Assembly (NCBI GenBank): GCA_010021705.1
Contig: RGMU01000001.1
Coordinates: 1 to 29,669 of the forward strand
Direction of reading: 5' to 3'
Origin: Chitinophagia bacterium
GTDB taxonomy: Bacteria > Bacteroidota > Bacteroidia > Chitinophagales > Chitinophagaceae
DNA: 29,669 bases
Shown here: one piece after another, positions 14,935 to 24,474 of the stretch
Layout of the letters: every line of letters begins with the position of its first letter
How positions within the stretch are numbered: the stretch's first letter is position 1
The notes under the pieces: model-generated
What the model was told of the DNA's origin: nothing
Seen by the model: the letters and a program-made list of their open reading frames with translations, nothing else
The model's database searches: none
Translations under genes and position numbers: made by a program

Positions 14935-16621
14935 AATTTATAGCCGTTTTTCTGTACTGTTGTTTTGGGTGATGGGCTTGGTGGCAGGCAGTAGTGTTTC
15001 GTTTAAGGTAATGGCTATACCCGTTGCGCCGCCACCCGACACGGCAAATAGCATTATCATCAACATAGTTCACGCCAACAGCATCGCCTTTTTTAAGACC
15101 GATAGCGGCAGCTATTACAGCTTTAATGGTGATGTTGTGCTACAGCAGGGCACAGATACCCTATATGCCGACAGTGCCTACCAAAACAATGCCACCAAAA
15201 ACTTTGAAGCCTTTGGCAATGTGCGCATAGCCCAAGCAGGAGGTACGCAGGGCAAGTGTAACTACCTAAAATACACTGCCGCAGAAAAAACAGCCCTTAT
15301 GCAGCACAATGTGAGCCTTACAGACGGTAAAAACAATCTTACCTGTCAAACACTAAACTATCAACTAAGCACCAAAATAGGCTCATATTCCGGAGGAGGA
15401 ACATTACACAACGATTCAACTGATGTGGTGAGTAAGGAAGGTGTTTATAACGTAAACACTAAAGATGCCCACTTTATGGGCAATGTGTATATCAACGACC
15501 CGCAGTATAAGGCATGGTCTGAAGATTTGGGCTATAACACCGGCACGCGCACCACTTATTTTTATGCGCCTTCTACCGTAAGCTCTGATAGCGGCAGGGC
15601 AATACTAAAAGCGTCTAAAGGCTCGTATAACCCGCAGGACGGGCTTGCGGGCTTTAGCGGGCATTCTTCTATTTGGGACAATGGCAGCTACATAGAAGCT
15701 GACACGCTGTATTACAACAAAAAAACGGGCTATGGCTATGCGCAGGGTAAGGTGATAGCCATGGACACCTCGCAAAATGCAGTATTGTATTGCGGCACTG
15801 CCACCTATAATCGCAGGCAGCGCACCATGCGCGCCACCCAAAAGCCCGTATTGCTCAAAATAGCCGAAGGCGACAGCCTGTATATCCGTGCCGATACATT
15901 TTATGCCTATCCGCAAATGTTGCCCAAATTGGCAAAAAAAGATTCTGTGCCCGCTATTCCCAAGCCTAAGATTAAACAAAAAAATAAGACACCTAAGCCT
16001 GAAAGTACCATTATCGTAAAAGATACCCTGCCCGATGCCGATACCACAGCCCCCATGCTGTATTGCGGCTACCGGAACGTAAAGCTGTTTGCCGACTCCA
16101 TGCAAGGCGTAGCCGATAGCCTGCAATTTTCAGAAGCAGACTCCACCATTCGCCTTTTTAACAATCCCATTGCATGGGCACGTAGCAGCCAAATTACCGG
16201 AGATACCATTATTCTATACACCGCAGGCAAACAACTAAAGAAAATTACCGTACCTTCCAATGCCTTTATAGCTTCTGAAGCTGCCCCTTCCAAAGCGCAA
16301 CTCTACAACCAAGTGCAGGGCAGCAAAATGGAAGCCACCCTTAAAAACGATGCCTTAGAACAGCTATACGTATATCCCGATGCCGAAGCCATTTACTACA
16401 CCAAAGACGACAACGGAGCCTACTTAGGCGTAAGCCAAGCTAAATGCGAGCAAATGACCATTATCTTTAAGGAACAGGCGATAGAAAAAATAAAATTAGA
16501 ACATGACGTAAATCAAACCCTTACCCCGCTTACCAAAATAAAGCTATCGCAAGCCCGCCTAAGCCGCTTTATTTGGCAACCCAACCGCCGCCCGCTGTCA
16601 AAATATGAACTATTTAAGTAA
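14915..16621 (+). CDS. OstA-like (LptA/LptD N-domain family) envelope protein
   Basis: A 568-residue protein starting at a GTG inside the end of the MCE gene. An N-terminal hydrophobic segment (about residues 12-34) serves as signal or anchor. Residues about 50-310 show repeating OstA-type strands: YYSFNGDVVLQQGTDTLYADSAY, NFEAFGNVRIAQ, LTCQTLNYQLSTKIGSYSGGGTL, AHFMGNVYINDP and IEADTLYYNKKTGYGYAQGKVIA. The motif order is typical of LPS-transport bridge proteins. A Lys/Pro-rich linker (about 345-385) precedes a second OstA-like part. Pairing with an MCE gene is common in Bacteroidota. A role in lipid or LPS passage to the outer membrane is inferred from the family. No ATG in frame fits better than the GTG. 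Confidence 0.88.
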   Translation: MAKKRNKIYSRFSVLLFWVMGLVAGSSVSFKVMAIPVAPPPDTANSIIINIVHANSIAFFKTDSGSYYSFNGDVVLQQGTDTLYADSAYQNNATKNFEAFGNVRIAQAGGTQGKCNYLKYTAAEKTALMQHNVSLTDGKNNLTCQTLNYQLSTKIGSYSGGGTLHNDSTDVVSKEGVYNVNTKDAHFMGNVYINDPQYKAWSEDLGYNTGTRTTYFYAPSTVSSDSGRAILKASKGSYNPQDGLAGFSGHSSIWDNGSYIEADTLYYNKKTGYGYAQGKVIAMDTSQNAVLYCGTATYNRRQRTMRATQKPVLLKIAEGDSLYIRADTFYAYPQMLPKLAKKDSVPAIPKPKIKQKNKTPKPESTIIVKDTLPDADTTAPMLYCGYRNVKLFADSMQGVADSLQFSEADSTIRLFNNPIAWARSSQITGDTIILYTAGKQLKKITVPSNAFIASEAAPSKAQLYNQVQGSKMEATLKNDALEQLYVYPDAEAIYYTKDDNGAYLGVSQAKCEQMTIIFKEQAIEKIKLEHDVNQTLTPLTKIKLSQARLSRFIWQPNRRPLSKYELFK

Positions 16622-16734
16622 AGGAGCGAAAGGATACCTGCTATTTACAACACGGTAAGCCACCCCCTGCAAAAAATAATTGCCCATTTTTAGGCACACG
16701 GCTAATAAGGTTATAAAAATTAAAATGTTTTCAA

Positions 16735-16742
16735 TAGATTTG
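16735..16742 (+). promoter_or_regulatory. -7 box of the response regulator gene
   Basis: TAGATTTG matches TAnnTTTG, 38 bases upstream of the ATG at 16781. The rest of the gap from 16622 holds nothing else I can name. Confidence 0.55.
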
Positions 16743-16780
16743 TAGCATAAATACATTCAATAAGGTAAATATTTTGAATT

Positions 16781-17200
16781 ATGGCAGGTCTTAGATACAT
16801 CATTATTGATGACGATAAGTTGAACAATAAGATATGCAGCACGCTAATTGTTAAGCTGTTTAGCGATGCGCATGTAACTGCATTCACCGAAGCACAGGCG
16901 GGGTTTGACTTTATTAAAAACGAATATGGCAATAGTGCCATCACCGGTTCTACAACCCTGTTCTTAGATATTAAAATGCCTGTGATGGACGCATGGGGCT
17001 TTTTGGAGGTGTTTGAAAAGTTAGATGACGTGATTAAAAAGAAAATACGCATCTACATACTATCGTCTTCTATTGATAAGCGAGATATGGAGCGCGCTCA
17101 AGCCCACCCTGATGTAGAATATTATTTAATTAAGCCACTTACCAAAGAGTCCATTAGCTTAATTACACACATGCAAAAGAAAAAAGAAGAGAAAAAATAA
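16781..17200 (+). CDS. Single-domain response regulator (CheY-like receiver)
   Basis: A 139-residue stand-alone receiver domain. The acidic pocket is IIIDDD (Asp10-12), the phospho-acceptor Asp63 lies in TTLFLDIKMPVMDAWGFL, the switch Ser is in YILSSSID (about residue 95), and Lys118 is in YYLIKPL. There is no DNA-binding or enzymatic output domain; the protein ends in a Lys/Glu-rich tail. It must therefore act through partner proteins, as many short Bacteroidota receivers do. No histidine kinase lies nearby, so its partner is unknown. It has its own promoter box and is convergent with the gene at 17255. Confidence 0.93.
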   Translation: MAGLRYIIIDDDKLNNKICSTLIVKLFSDAHVTAFTEAQAGFDFIKNEYGNSAITGSTTLFLDIKMPVMDAWGFLEVFEKLDDVIKKKIRIYILSSSIDKRDMERAQAHPDVEYYLIKPLTKESISLITHMQKKKEEKK

Positions 17201-17240
17201 ATTCCTCTCTTCTGCATGCCATTAAGGGCGATATTTATTA

Positions 17241-17277
17241 AATAGTAGTAGTAATTATTTTACCACTACTATTTTTT
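17241..17277 (+). terminator. Possible terminator overlapping the end of the convergent gene
   Basis: AATAGTAGT (17241-17249) and ACTACTATT (17265-17273) form a 9-bp AT-rich stem with a 15-base loop, followed by T residues on the plus strand. It would stop the response regulator transcript while lying partly inside the last codons of the minus-strand gene. Confidence 0.45.
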
Positions 17278-19327
17278 CTGTTTTTACTTGTGCTCCGTTT
17301 AGCCATACTGTAACAAAGTAAAGCCCTTGCGGCAGGTCTACTAATGGTAGGGTAAGCGAATGTGTATTGCCGGCTATGGTGCCGCTATACATCTGCCCCG
17401 GAAGTGGCTTGCCGGCAAGGTCAGTGAGTTGAACTTTATAGCTTGCCGGTTGGCTGATGTTAAAGTCTATGTTCGCTTTGTCGGTAGCGGGGTTGGGGTA
17501 TAGGCTAAGTTGCTGTGTTCCGTTAGGAGTTGTAATGGTAGCAGGAGGTGGTGTAGTGAATAGATTAACTGCGCTACTGTCTGAATAGTTAGGACCGGGG
17601 CACACGGTTTGTATTTTATATTCATAATGCGTGTTTGGCGTTAGGCTTGTTATGGTATATGGGCTGGTAGCAGCGGTGGCACTGCCCCATGTAGTGCCAC
17701 CCACCGGGCGGTAAAATACATTGTAGGTAGAGCCGGCAACGGCTGTCCATGAAACGCGGGCAGTGGTGGACGTAACGCTAACCGATGCAATGCTAACGGG
17801 TACGGGGCAAGGCGTAGTTAATGAGTCGTGAATTTCGGCTATCCACGTTTCGCAAACGTGCCCTGAATTGGGATACATGCCGTTCATCCATATAGAAGGC
17901 GTGGTGCTGTTGTGCTTGCGGGCAGTACCGGTATATAAGCCCCAAGCGGCACTGCCCGATGTGCCGGCAATGTAGGTGGTAGAGCTTTTGACTAAGGTGG
18001 TGCTACTCCAGTTCAACGCAGAGTCGCAGTTAATAACCCGTACATCAGGGTAGGAAGAGGCACTGCTACTCACGCAGCCTATCATCACCGTGGGGTCTGT
18101 AAGCGATGTGGCATAAGATACCACTGATGGGTAAGCATAGCTAATGCCGGTGGTGGTAAACAAGCGAAAGCTATCGGCATTGGTCATGGTGTTTACGCGG
18201 TGGTAGCGAATACCGGCTAAGCCTGAACCGGCATCGGCAGTAAAAACAAAGTGAATTTTACCGGCTAAGAAAAAGGCAGATTGTGCGCGGCAGTCGCTCA
18301 CGTCAAGTGCATCTGACGAGCCTTGCTGCGGTGCGGGAGAGGCTCGGTTGTAGGCGGTAGTATAAATGGTGGTGGAGGTCATGGAAGGCGAGCTTGACCA
18401 GTTGCCGGTTATCTTATAAAGGTTATAAGTGTTGCCCCCGCCGTTTAGCGTGCTTATGAGGTACATACCGGTGGTGTGAGTGGACTGCCCATGCGACACG
18501 GGTAGCAGGTATTGTGGGTTGCCGTATATATAGTTGTAATAAACCGAACTGATAGACGTACCCGCATAGCCGGCACGCTTATCCATTTGATACAATAAAG
18601 GGCGGCTGAAAGAAGGGGAAGAGGTAGGCGATGAGTACATGTTGCCCGCTAAAAACATTTCGCTGTCGTTTATGGCTATGCGGGGATAGTCAAAGCCTAA
18701 ACTTGCGCTAAAAGGGTCTCCGTTAAACATATAGCAAGACCATGATGCTGTTGGCACACCGGAGCGTGAAAAAGCCACAAAGATTTTGCCCGTGTCGCTT
18801 ATAGGGTAAGATTCGCAGGCAAACACAAAGCGGTCGGCAGTAACGTCATACAGCACTTGTGGGCGAGCCATGCCGCGTGCACCATAAGGCAGCCAGCCGT
18901 TAAGCGTTGAAGAAAATGCCAGCGCACCGGTAGGACTATATATATGTATGCGCGAACTGCTAACGCTTACCACATAGCCCCCGTTGGAAACGGCAATAGA
19001 GTTGTCTTGCGTGGCACTGCCATCGTTAAGGTTGCCTTGATAATTTAAGCCTCTAATGGGGTTAACGGCTGTGGTGCGGGCTAAAATGTTTCTTACTCTT
19101 GCTGCTTGGGTAGGGTCTTCTGTTATTGTGGTGTTATTTAGATTGCTATTATGCGTTGCTGCCCAATTGGTGGCATCATAAGTGTAGCCGGTGCATGGCA
19201 CGGGGGGCAGCAACGTAGTGCTTTGCGTATTGTAATGTTGATAATAATCGGGGCAACACTGTGCCGATACGTTACCTATAAAGCAAAAAACAAGTAGCAC
19301 AATAGCTAAAAATACTTTATTTGTCAT
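17255..19327 (-). CDS. Secreted protein with fibronectin type III domain and T9SS type A sorting domain
   Basis: A 690-residue T9SS cargo protein. The signal peptide is MTNKVFLAIVLLVFCFIGNVSAQ. The large central region (about residues 80-500) has repeated motifs such as SNGGYVVSVSSSRIHIYSP, PQVLYDVTADRFVFACESYP and FDYPRIAINDSEMFLAGN, suggesting a propeller-like fold; I do not recognise a catalytic motif. One fibronectin III domain follows (PVSIASVSVTSTTARVSW to YEYKIQTVCP). The C-terminal domain starts LSLYPNPATDKANI and ends GLYFVTVWLNGAQVKTEKIVVVK, the standard type A sorting signal. It diverges from the first M43 protease gene, and neither side shows a firm promoter. Confidence 0.92.
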   Translation of the reverse strand: MTNKVFLAIVLLVFCFIGNVSAQCCPDYYQHYNTQSTTLLPPVPCTGYTYDATNWAATHNSNLNNTTITEDPTQAARVRNILARTTAVNPIRGLNYQGNLNDGSATQDNSIAVSNGGYVVSVSSSRIHIYSPTGALAFSSTLNGWLPYGARGMARPQVLYDVTADRFVFACESYPISDTGKIFVAFSRSGVPTASWSCYMFNGDPFSASLGFDYPRIAINDSEMFLAGNMYSSPTSSPSFSRPLLYQMDKRAGYAGTSISSVYYNYIYGNPQYLLPVSHGQSTHTTGMYLISTLNGGGNTYNLYKITGNWSSSPSMTSTTIYTTAYNRASPAPQQGSSDALDVSDCRAQSAFFLAGKIHFVFTADAGSGLAGIRYHRVNTMTNADSFRLFTTTGISYAYPSVVSYATSLTDPTVMIGCVSSSASSYPDVRVINCDSALNWSSTTLVKSSTTYIAGTSGSAAWGLYTGTARKHNSTTPSIWMNGMYPNSGHVCETWIAEIHDSLTTPCPVPVSIASVSVTSTTARVSWTAVAGSTYNVFYRPVGGTTWGSATAATSPYTITSLTPNTHYEYKIQTVCPGPNYSDSSAVNLFTTPPPATITTPNGTQQLSLYPNPATDKANIDFNISQPASYKVQLTDLAGKPLPGQMYSGTIAGNTHSLTLPLVDLPQGLYFVTVWLNGAQVKTEKIVVVK

Positions 19328-19543
19328 AAAATTACAACTTTAAGTTAATAATACATGCTATGAAAGGCTAATACAACCCAATAGAGCACTTAAAATTAAA
19401 CACAATATTTTGTATTTCCAAATATTCTTTGCAAATAGAATTATTTGACGCTCAACTGAAGATATTTTGCAGGGATAATGCCTATTACTATACGCAATTC
19501 TGTGGTCAAAAAACTAAACTATAGTTGTTTGGAAAAAAATGTA

Positions 19544-19551
19544 TATCTTTA
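19544..19551 (+). promoter_or_regulatory. Possible -7 box of the first M43 protease gene
   Basis: TATCTTTA lies 40 bases before the ATG, one base off TAnnTTTG, with TTGTTTG upstream. The 264-base divergent gap (19328-19591) holds no gene. Confidence 0.4.
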
Positions 19552-19575
19552 CCCGTTTTCTTAACATTTTATACC

Positions 19576-19580
19576 GGAGG
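19576..19580 (+). promoter_or_regulatory. Shine-Dalgarno-like GGAGG
   Basis: GGAGG lies 11 bases upstream of the ATG at 19592. Clear anti-16S matches are rare in Bacteroidota leaders and rare elsewhere in this window, so this may be functional or chance. Confidence 0.35.
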
Positions 19581-19591
19581 CATAAAAAACC

Positions 19592-21799
19592 ATGATAAAA
19601 AAGCTACTATTATTAGCAGGGCTGTTAGGGTGTGTACTACACACTTATGCCCAACAGCAATGCGGAACTGATGAAAAATATTGGCAATTATTAAAGCGCA
19701 ACCCGCAAATTGCGGAGCTTGAGCGTGAGTTTGAAGAGCAATTACAAAATGCGCTACACCACCACCCTGCTACTATCATGGGCAAAACCACAGCCGGACC
19801 GGATACCGCTTACTATGATGTGCCTATTGTTGTACATATAATACATGACTACGGTACAGAGTTTTTACCCGATAACGATATTTATGAGGCAGTAGCCTAT
19901 TGGTCAAAGGTTATGTTATGCCAACTACCTACAGATACGGTTGCGGTTATAGCCCCATTTAAGCCATATATAGGTAATCCGCGCATCAGGCTACACTTAG
20001 CCACCAAAGACCCTAACGGCAACCCTACCAAAGGCGTTACCCGCAGGCAACACTACACCACCGTAAATGCAAGTGATGACTCTAAAATGGACGATTGGCC
20101 CAACAATAAGTACATTAATATATGGTTTATCCGCAACTTTGACCCCAGTTCCAGTGCGGCGGCTTATGCTTATTATCCTTCTTCTGCAGCCGGTATGCCT
20201 TGGTATGATGGTGTGATAGGCTTGGCAAGCTATGTGAACACTGACAAAGTGATTCCGCATGAGCTTGGGCATGTGCTTAACTTGCAGCACGTATGGGGCA
20301 ATACCAACAATGCTGCAGTAGCCTGCGGAGATGACCGCGTGGACGATACCCCGCCCACTAAAGGACATACGCCGGTAGGTTGCGTAAATTCCGCTATATA
20401 TGACACAGCTTGTGCACGTGGCTATTCGCGCCGCTATACAGCTGTTGGCGGAGGCGATTCTATTGCCAACTATCCTGATACGGTAAATGCACAAAACATT
20501 ATGGATTATACCTATTGCCAAAAGATGTTTACCATAGGGCAGTGTGTTAGAATGCGTGCCGCTTTAACCAGCACTACAGCCGGTAGAAATAACCTCATTA
20601 CGGCTGCCAACGTTAGTGCAACCGGTGCCACTGCACCTTCGCCTGACCTGCCTCCGGTAGCTGAGTATTCCGTAGAAAAGGCTTCAGGTGTAGGCACAGT
20701 TACTGACCCTCGCACCCGCTTTTTAACCATGAACAACTCTTTTAGCTTCAGCTTCCGCAACCGCTCATGGAACGACACCATTAGTGCCATAAGCTGGGCT
20801 TTTTCTAACGGAGCGTCCACACCTACCTCTACTTCAACTGTTGCCGTGCTTAATAAATTTAGCATACCGGGTTGGGTTACTACCACATTAACCGCTACCT
20901 CAAATGCCGGTGCTACAACCCTTGTTGACCCGCAAAGCGTATATGTGGCAGATACTACCCCTATAGACGGGCACGGTTATTTTCAGCACTTTACCTCTGC
21001 CGGTTCAATAAGTAATTGGCCTATGATTAATTACTTTAACAATCAGTATAAATGGCAATGGTATAAGGGAGCAGGCATTGCCGATAGCACCTGTGTACGC
21101 TACCGCTCAAAAGACACTACCAACAAGCGCGTGGCAAGCCCTTATGGCGATGCAGACGACTTTTTTACGCCTGCGTTCAATTTATCGGGCATAACCGGTA
21201 ATTACTATCTAAACTTTAGCTATGCGGGTGCAAGAGTGGCGGGTAGCGGTGCCGGAGACTCACTTGAAATTCAGGTGAGCACCAGCGGTGGTGTACGCTG
21301 GACGCGCATTGCAGGGTTAAATGCAACCCAATTAGCAACCGGAGGCTATTCAACCCCTGAATTTGTGCCAACAGCCGCTCAGTGGCGAACAATGGCTATC
21401 AACATACCGGATATTTACCGCACAAGGCAAACCTTTTTCCGCTTCCACTACATGCCCGGGGAATTAGGCAATAACTTTTACATGGACAAGTTTAACTTAT
21501 ATCCTTATCCCGCATCTGTGGAAGACCATATAGCAGCTAATAGAAAAGTTACCATTTACCCTAACCCAAGCACGGCTACCGGCTGCAACCTGATATTTAA
21601 CGGTGGGAACGAGGAAAGCGCGCAAGTGCTAATAAAAGACCTTGCAGGGCGTGTTATTTACCACAACACCTATACTTGCAAGCCCCAAAGCATAAATGAA
21701 CTGAAAATAGAGCCTGACGGGCTAACGCAAGCAGGAATTTATTTTGTAACCGTATTAATAGACGGTATGCCCACTACCGAAAAGTGGATTGTTTATTAA
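19592..21799 (+). CDS. M43 (cytophagalysin-like) zinc metalloprotease with T9SS type A domain
   Basis: A 735-residue secreted protease precursor. The signal peptide ends near residue 20. The prodomain opens with QQCGTDEKYW; Cys24 in CGT is placed like the cysteine switch that keeps M43 zymogens inactive. The catalytic domain contains VVHIIHDYG, then the zinc motif HELGHVLNLQH (His223, Glu224, His227, His233) and the Met-turn NIMDYTYC before FTIGQCVRMRAAL. The glycine of HExxHxxGxxH is Asn230. A PKD-like module (FRNRSWNDTISAISWAFSNG) and a jelly-roll-like region follow. The end, VTIYPNPSTATGCNL to GIYFVTVLIDGMPTTEKWIVY, is a type A sorting domain. The next gene is a tandem paralogue. Confidence 0.95.
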   Translation: MIKKLLLLAGLLGCVLHTYAQQQCGTDEKYWQLLKRNPQIAELEREFEEQLQNALHHHPATIMGKTTAGPDTAYYDVPIVVHIIHDYGTEFLPDNDIYEAVAYWSKVMLCQLPTDTVAVIAPFKPYIGNPRIRLHLATKDPNGNPTKGVTRRQHYTTVNASDDSKMDDWPNNKYINIWFIRNFDPSSSAAAYAYYPSSAAGMPWYDGVIGLASYVNTDKVIPHELGHVLNLQHVWGNTNNAAVACGDDRVDDTPPTKGHTPVGCVNSAIYDTACARGYSRRYTAVGGGDSIANYPDTVNAQNIMDYTYCQKMFTIGQCVRMRAALTSTTAGRNNLITAANVSATGATAPSPDLPPVAEYSVEKASGVGTVTDPRTRFLTMNNSFSFSFRNRSWNDTISAISWAFSNGASTPTSTSTVAVLNKFSIPGWVTTTLTATSNAGATTLVDPQSVYVADTTPIDGHGYFQHFTSAGSISNWPMINYFNNQYKWQWYKGAGIADSTCVRYRSKDTTNKRVASPYGDADDFFTPAFNLSGITGNYYLNFSYAGARVAGSGAGDSLEIQVSTSGGVRWTRIAGLNATQLATGGYSTPEFVPTAAQWRTMAINIPDIYRTRQTFFRFHYMPGELGNNFYMDKFNLYPYPASVEDHIAANRKVTIYPNPSTATGCNLIFNGGNEESAQVLIKDLAGRVIYHNTYTCKPQSINELKIEPDGLTQAGIYFVTVLIDGMPTTEKWIVY

Positions 21800-21970
21800 T
21801 CAAAACCCATATATAAAAATATTTGCTTTACCCAAGCATTGCTTTAACCGTTACGTTTATCTTTAAGAAGCCTATAAGCTAAAACGGAAGATAAACAAGC
21901 CACAAAGCGTTTATGCTTATTTTGCTTAGTATACATTATTAACTACATACAATTTTTTTATTCATTACAA

Positions 21971-24277
21971 ATGAGAAAGCCATTATTTCTACTATCGCTT
22001 GCCCTATCCCTTGTGGTAAGCAGTGCTATGGCACAAACCATTCCGTGCTATACCGATGAGATGCATCGCGCAGCCATTAAGGAAAAACCCTATTTAGCCG
22101 ATGCCGAAAAGCGCATGAACGAGAACATTAAAAGAAGCATTGCAGCAATGGACTTTTCTTCTATGAGGCGCACTACTGCTGCCTCCGGCTGGGATACCAT
22201 ACATGTGCCGGTAGTGGTGCATATTGTGCATAGCTATGGTGGTGTAGATTACCTTACCGATAACCAAATTTATAACCTTATTAAGCGCATGAACGACAAC
22301 TACAATTTGTTTTATGATACCACGCAAATTGTACAGCCGTTTCGCAAATATTTGGTTAGGGCACGCATCTATTTCCACTTAGCTACAAAAGACCCATTGG
22401 GCAATCCAACTACCGGCATCACGCGTGATTTTTCTTACCTAACTTATGGTGGTGATGATCAAGGCAAAATTAACCAATGGTCGCCTACCAACTACTATAA
22501 TATTTGGTTTGAAAATGTGATAGGCAAAGGCAACTCTATAGGCACAATATTGGCTTATGCGCAGTTTCCGTCTTCTGACTATGATGCACCCGGCTATTCC
22601 GGCGTAATTTGTGCTGCTCCTTACATAGATGATGGTAGCACACTTGAGCATGAATCAGGGCACTACCTAAGCCTATACCACACATGGAACGACAACGGCA
22701 GACAGTGTGCTCAAACACCGTTGGAGTGTGGTAATGACGAAGTAGATGACACACCTCCTACTCCCGGTCACTTTAGCACTTGCGGAGCGGCACAGTTGCG
22801 TGATACTTTTTGCAACACTAATCACTTTAAGATATATCCCGACATCACCGGTGCAGACTCTTTAGCTGACTATCCTGACACTGCCAACACCCAAAACATG
22901 ATGGACTATAGCTCTTGCACCTATTCCAACTTTACTAAAGGGCAAGTGATAAGAATGCGCGCTACTCTTCAAAGCAGTGTTGGCTCACGCGATTCTTTAA
23001 GCACACCTTATAATCTTGCTATTACCGGTGCGCTTAACAGAAACAGAGACTTATCTCCCATTCCTGACTACTATGTTACCAATGGTGCTACCACCATGCA
23101 ATATTTTACTTGCCCAGGTACAGCTTTGCGTTTTACCAACAAAAGCTGGAGAGATACCGTAACCAAAGTAGAGTGGACTTTCAGTAACGGTGCTTCTACC
23201 CCTACTAATACCATGACCGGTACCGCCCCTAATGGCGTTAGTTATAACACTTATGTGAGCAATAGCTTTACAGACTCAGGTTGGGTAAAAGTTACCGTAA
23301 AAGCTACCGGCAACAATACAACTCCAACTACCACAGAGTTTAAAAATGTGTATGTAGCATCTCCTACTGCTACACCTGCGGCTGACCTCTTACAAGAGTT
23401 TACCGAAATTAGCGAAGCTAAAGGCAACTGGCCCTTATTTAACTATTATAACAACGACTTTAAGTGGGAATATGCCTTCAAAGGCTATTTAGACGGGCAT
23501 TGCTTGCGCTATAGAGGTTATGAGTACAGAGCACTTACGTTTGAACCATGCCCTAAAGGCACTCCTTATGGCGACTATGACGACTTCTTTACCGAACCTA
23601 TTGACCTAACCGGCTACAGTGGCGGTATTTGCTACCTTGACTTCTTCTCTTCCGGTGCTTCACGTACTAGTATATCAACCGACATTCGCGATACTTTAGA
23701 AATTTCTTACTCTAAAGACAAAGCTAAATCTTGGACAAAACTTACCAATATAGCTAAAGGCAGTTTGTGTAACAAAGGCGTATCTACCACTGCTTATGAG
23801 CCTACGTCTCCGTCTGACTGGATACCGCAATCTATTAAATTACCTGACACGCTTCGTAACAACTATGTTGTTTTCCGCTTCCGTTATAAGCCAAATGTGG
23901 TTGCACCGCCCTCAGATGCTACTAAGTATTGGAGCAAAAAAAGCACAGGTAACAACTTCTACATTGACCGTATGACATTTAGCCGCTTCCCTGCAGGTGT
24001 TAACGAGGTTGTTGCTGCTCAAAACGCCCCTGTGGTAGTAGCACCCAACCCAACACAAGGCGATGCGCTTGTGGTGCTTAAAAACGGCTTTACCGGCAAT
24101 GCAAAAATCACAGTAACCGACATTACCGGCAAAACAGTATTCACTGCATCAGCTGATATTTCTGCTGCCAATGCAAGTATAACCATTCCTCAGTCTGCTA
24201 TAGCCGTTAAAGGCATTTATATGGTGCACACTTCTACCGGTAGCTTCACCAACACCCAAAAATTGGTGGTAAACTAA
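21971..24277 (+). CDS. M43 zinc metalloprotease paralogue with T9SS type A domain
   Basis: A 768-residue protein with the same architecture as the gene before it: signal peptide (MRKPLFLLSLALSLVVSSAMAQ), prodomain starting PCYTDEMHR with Cys26, and a catalytic domain with VVVHIVHSYGG. The zinc motif is HESGHYLSLYH (His227, Glu228, His231, His237), with Ser234 where the family has Gly. The Met-turn NMMDYSSC precedes FTKGQVIRMRATL. The PKD-like segment, jelly-roll-like region and C-terminal VVVAPNPTQGDALVVL ... QKLVVN sorting domain follow. The two genes share clear similarity along their length but have diverged well, so the duplication is old. A possible TATTTTG box lies at 21918-21924, and a terminator follows. 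Confidence 0.95.
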   Translation: MRKPLFLLSLALSLVVSSAMAQTIPCYTDEMHRAAIKEKPYLADAEKRMNENIKRSIAAMDFSSMRRTTAASGWDTIHVPVVVHIVHSYGGVDYLTDNQIYNLIKRMNDNYNLFYDTTQIVQPFRKYLVRARIYFHLATKDPLGNPTTGITRDFSYLTYGGDDQGKINQWSPTNYYNIWFENVIGKGNSIGTILAYAQFPSSDYDAPGYSGVICAAPYIDDGSTLEHESGHYLSLYHTWNDNGRQCAQTPLECGNDEVDDTPPTPGHFSTCGAAQLRDTFCNTNHFKIYPDITGADSLADYPDTANTQNMMDYSSCTYSNFTKGQVIRMRATLQSSVGSRDSLSTPYNLAITGALNRNRDLSPIPDYYVTNGATTMQYFTCPGTALRFTNKSWRDTVTKVEWTFSNGASTPTNTMTGTAPNGVSYNTYVSNSFTDSGWVKVTVKATGNNTTPTTTEFKNVYVASPTATPAADLLQEFTEISEAKGNWPLFNYYNNDFKWEYAFKGYLDGHCLRYRGYEYRALTFEPCPKGTPYGDYDDFFTEPIDLTGYSGGICYLDFFSSGASRTSISTDIRDTLEISYSKDKAKSWTKLTNIAKGSLCNKGVSTTAYEPTSPSDWIPQSIKLPDTLRNNYVVFRFRYKPNVVAPPSDATKYWSKKSTGNNFYIDRMTFSRFPAGVNEVVAAQNAPVVVAPNPTQGDALVVLKNGFTGNAKITVTDITGKTVFTASADISAANASITIPQSAIAVKGIYMVHTSTGSFTNTQKLVVN

Positions 24278-24300
24278 ACTACTTAAAAAACTTAAAGGAA

Positions 24301-24329
24301 GCCCGTAACACAGCGTTGCGGGCTTTTTT
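24301..24329 (+). terminator. Rho-independent terminator of the M43 protease pair
   Basis: GCCCGTAAC and GTTGCGGGC form a 9-bp stem (one T-G wobble) around ACAGC, followed by six T residues, 23 bases after the stop. Confidence 0.9.
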
Positions 24330-24448
24330 GTTCTTGCAAAAGATAGGTTTATAGTAGGATAATAGCATAGATTAAAAATACTTTATATTATCTGTTTAAA
24401 AATCGCACAACTTTTGCTTCAAAATACCGTTATACACGAAATAGAAAA

Positions 24449-24456
24449 TATATTTG
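24449..24456 (+). promoter_or_regulatory. -7 box of the nucleotide-sugar gene pair
   Basis: TATATTTG matches TAnnTTTG and ends 18 bases before the ATG at 24475. It shows that the frame's apparent TTG start at 24454 lies inside the promoter and is not used. Confidence 0.6.
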
Positions 24457-24474
24457 TGCGAAAATTGTTTTGCG

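Noticed and set aside
21855..21896. Inverted repeat GTTTATCTT / AAGATAAAC between the two M43 genes
   Set aside because: The loop is 24 bases and no T run follows, so it is not a convincing terminator; an operator role cannot be supported.
24454..24474. TTG start of the aminotransferase giving MCENCFA
   Set aside because: The TTG is part of the TATATTTG promoter box, so it is unlikely to be translated; the ATG at 24475 fits the family.
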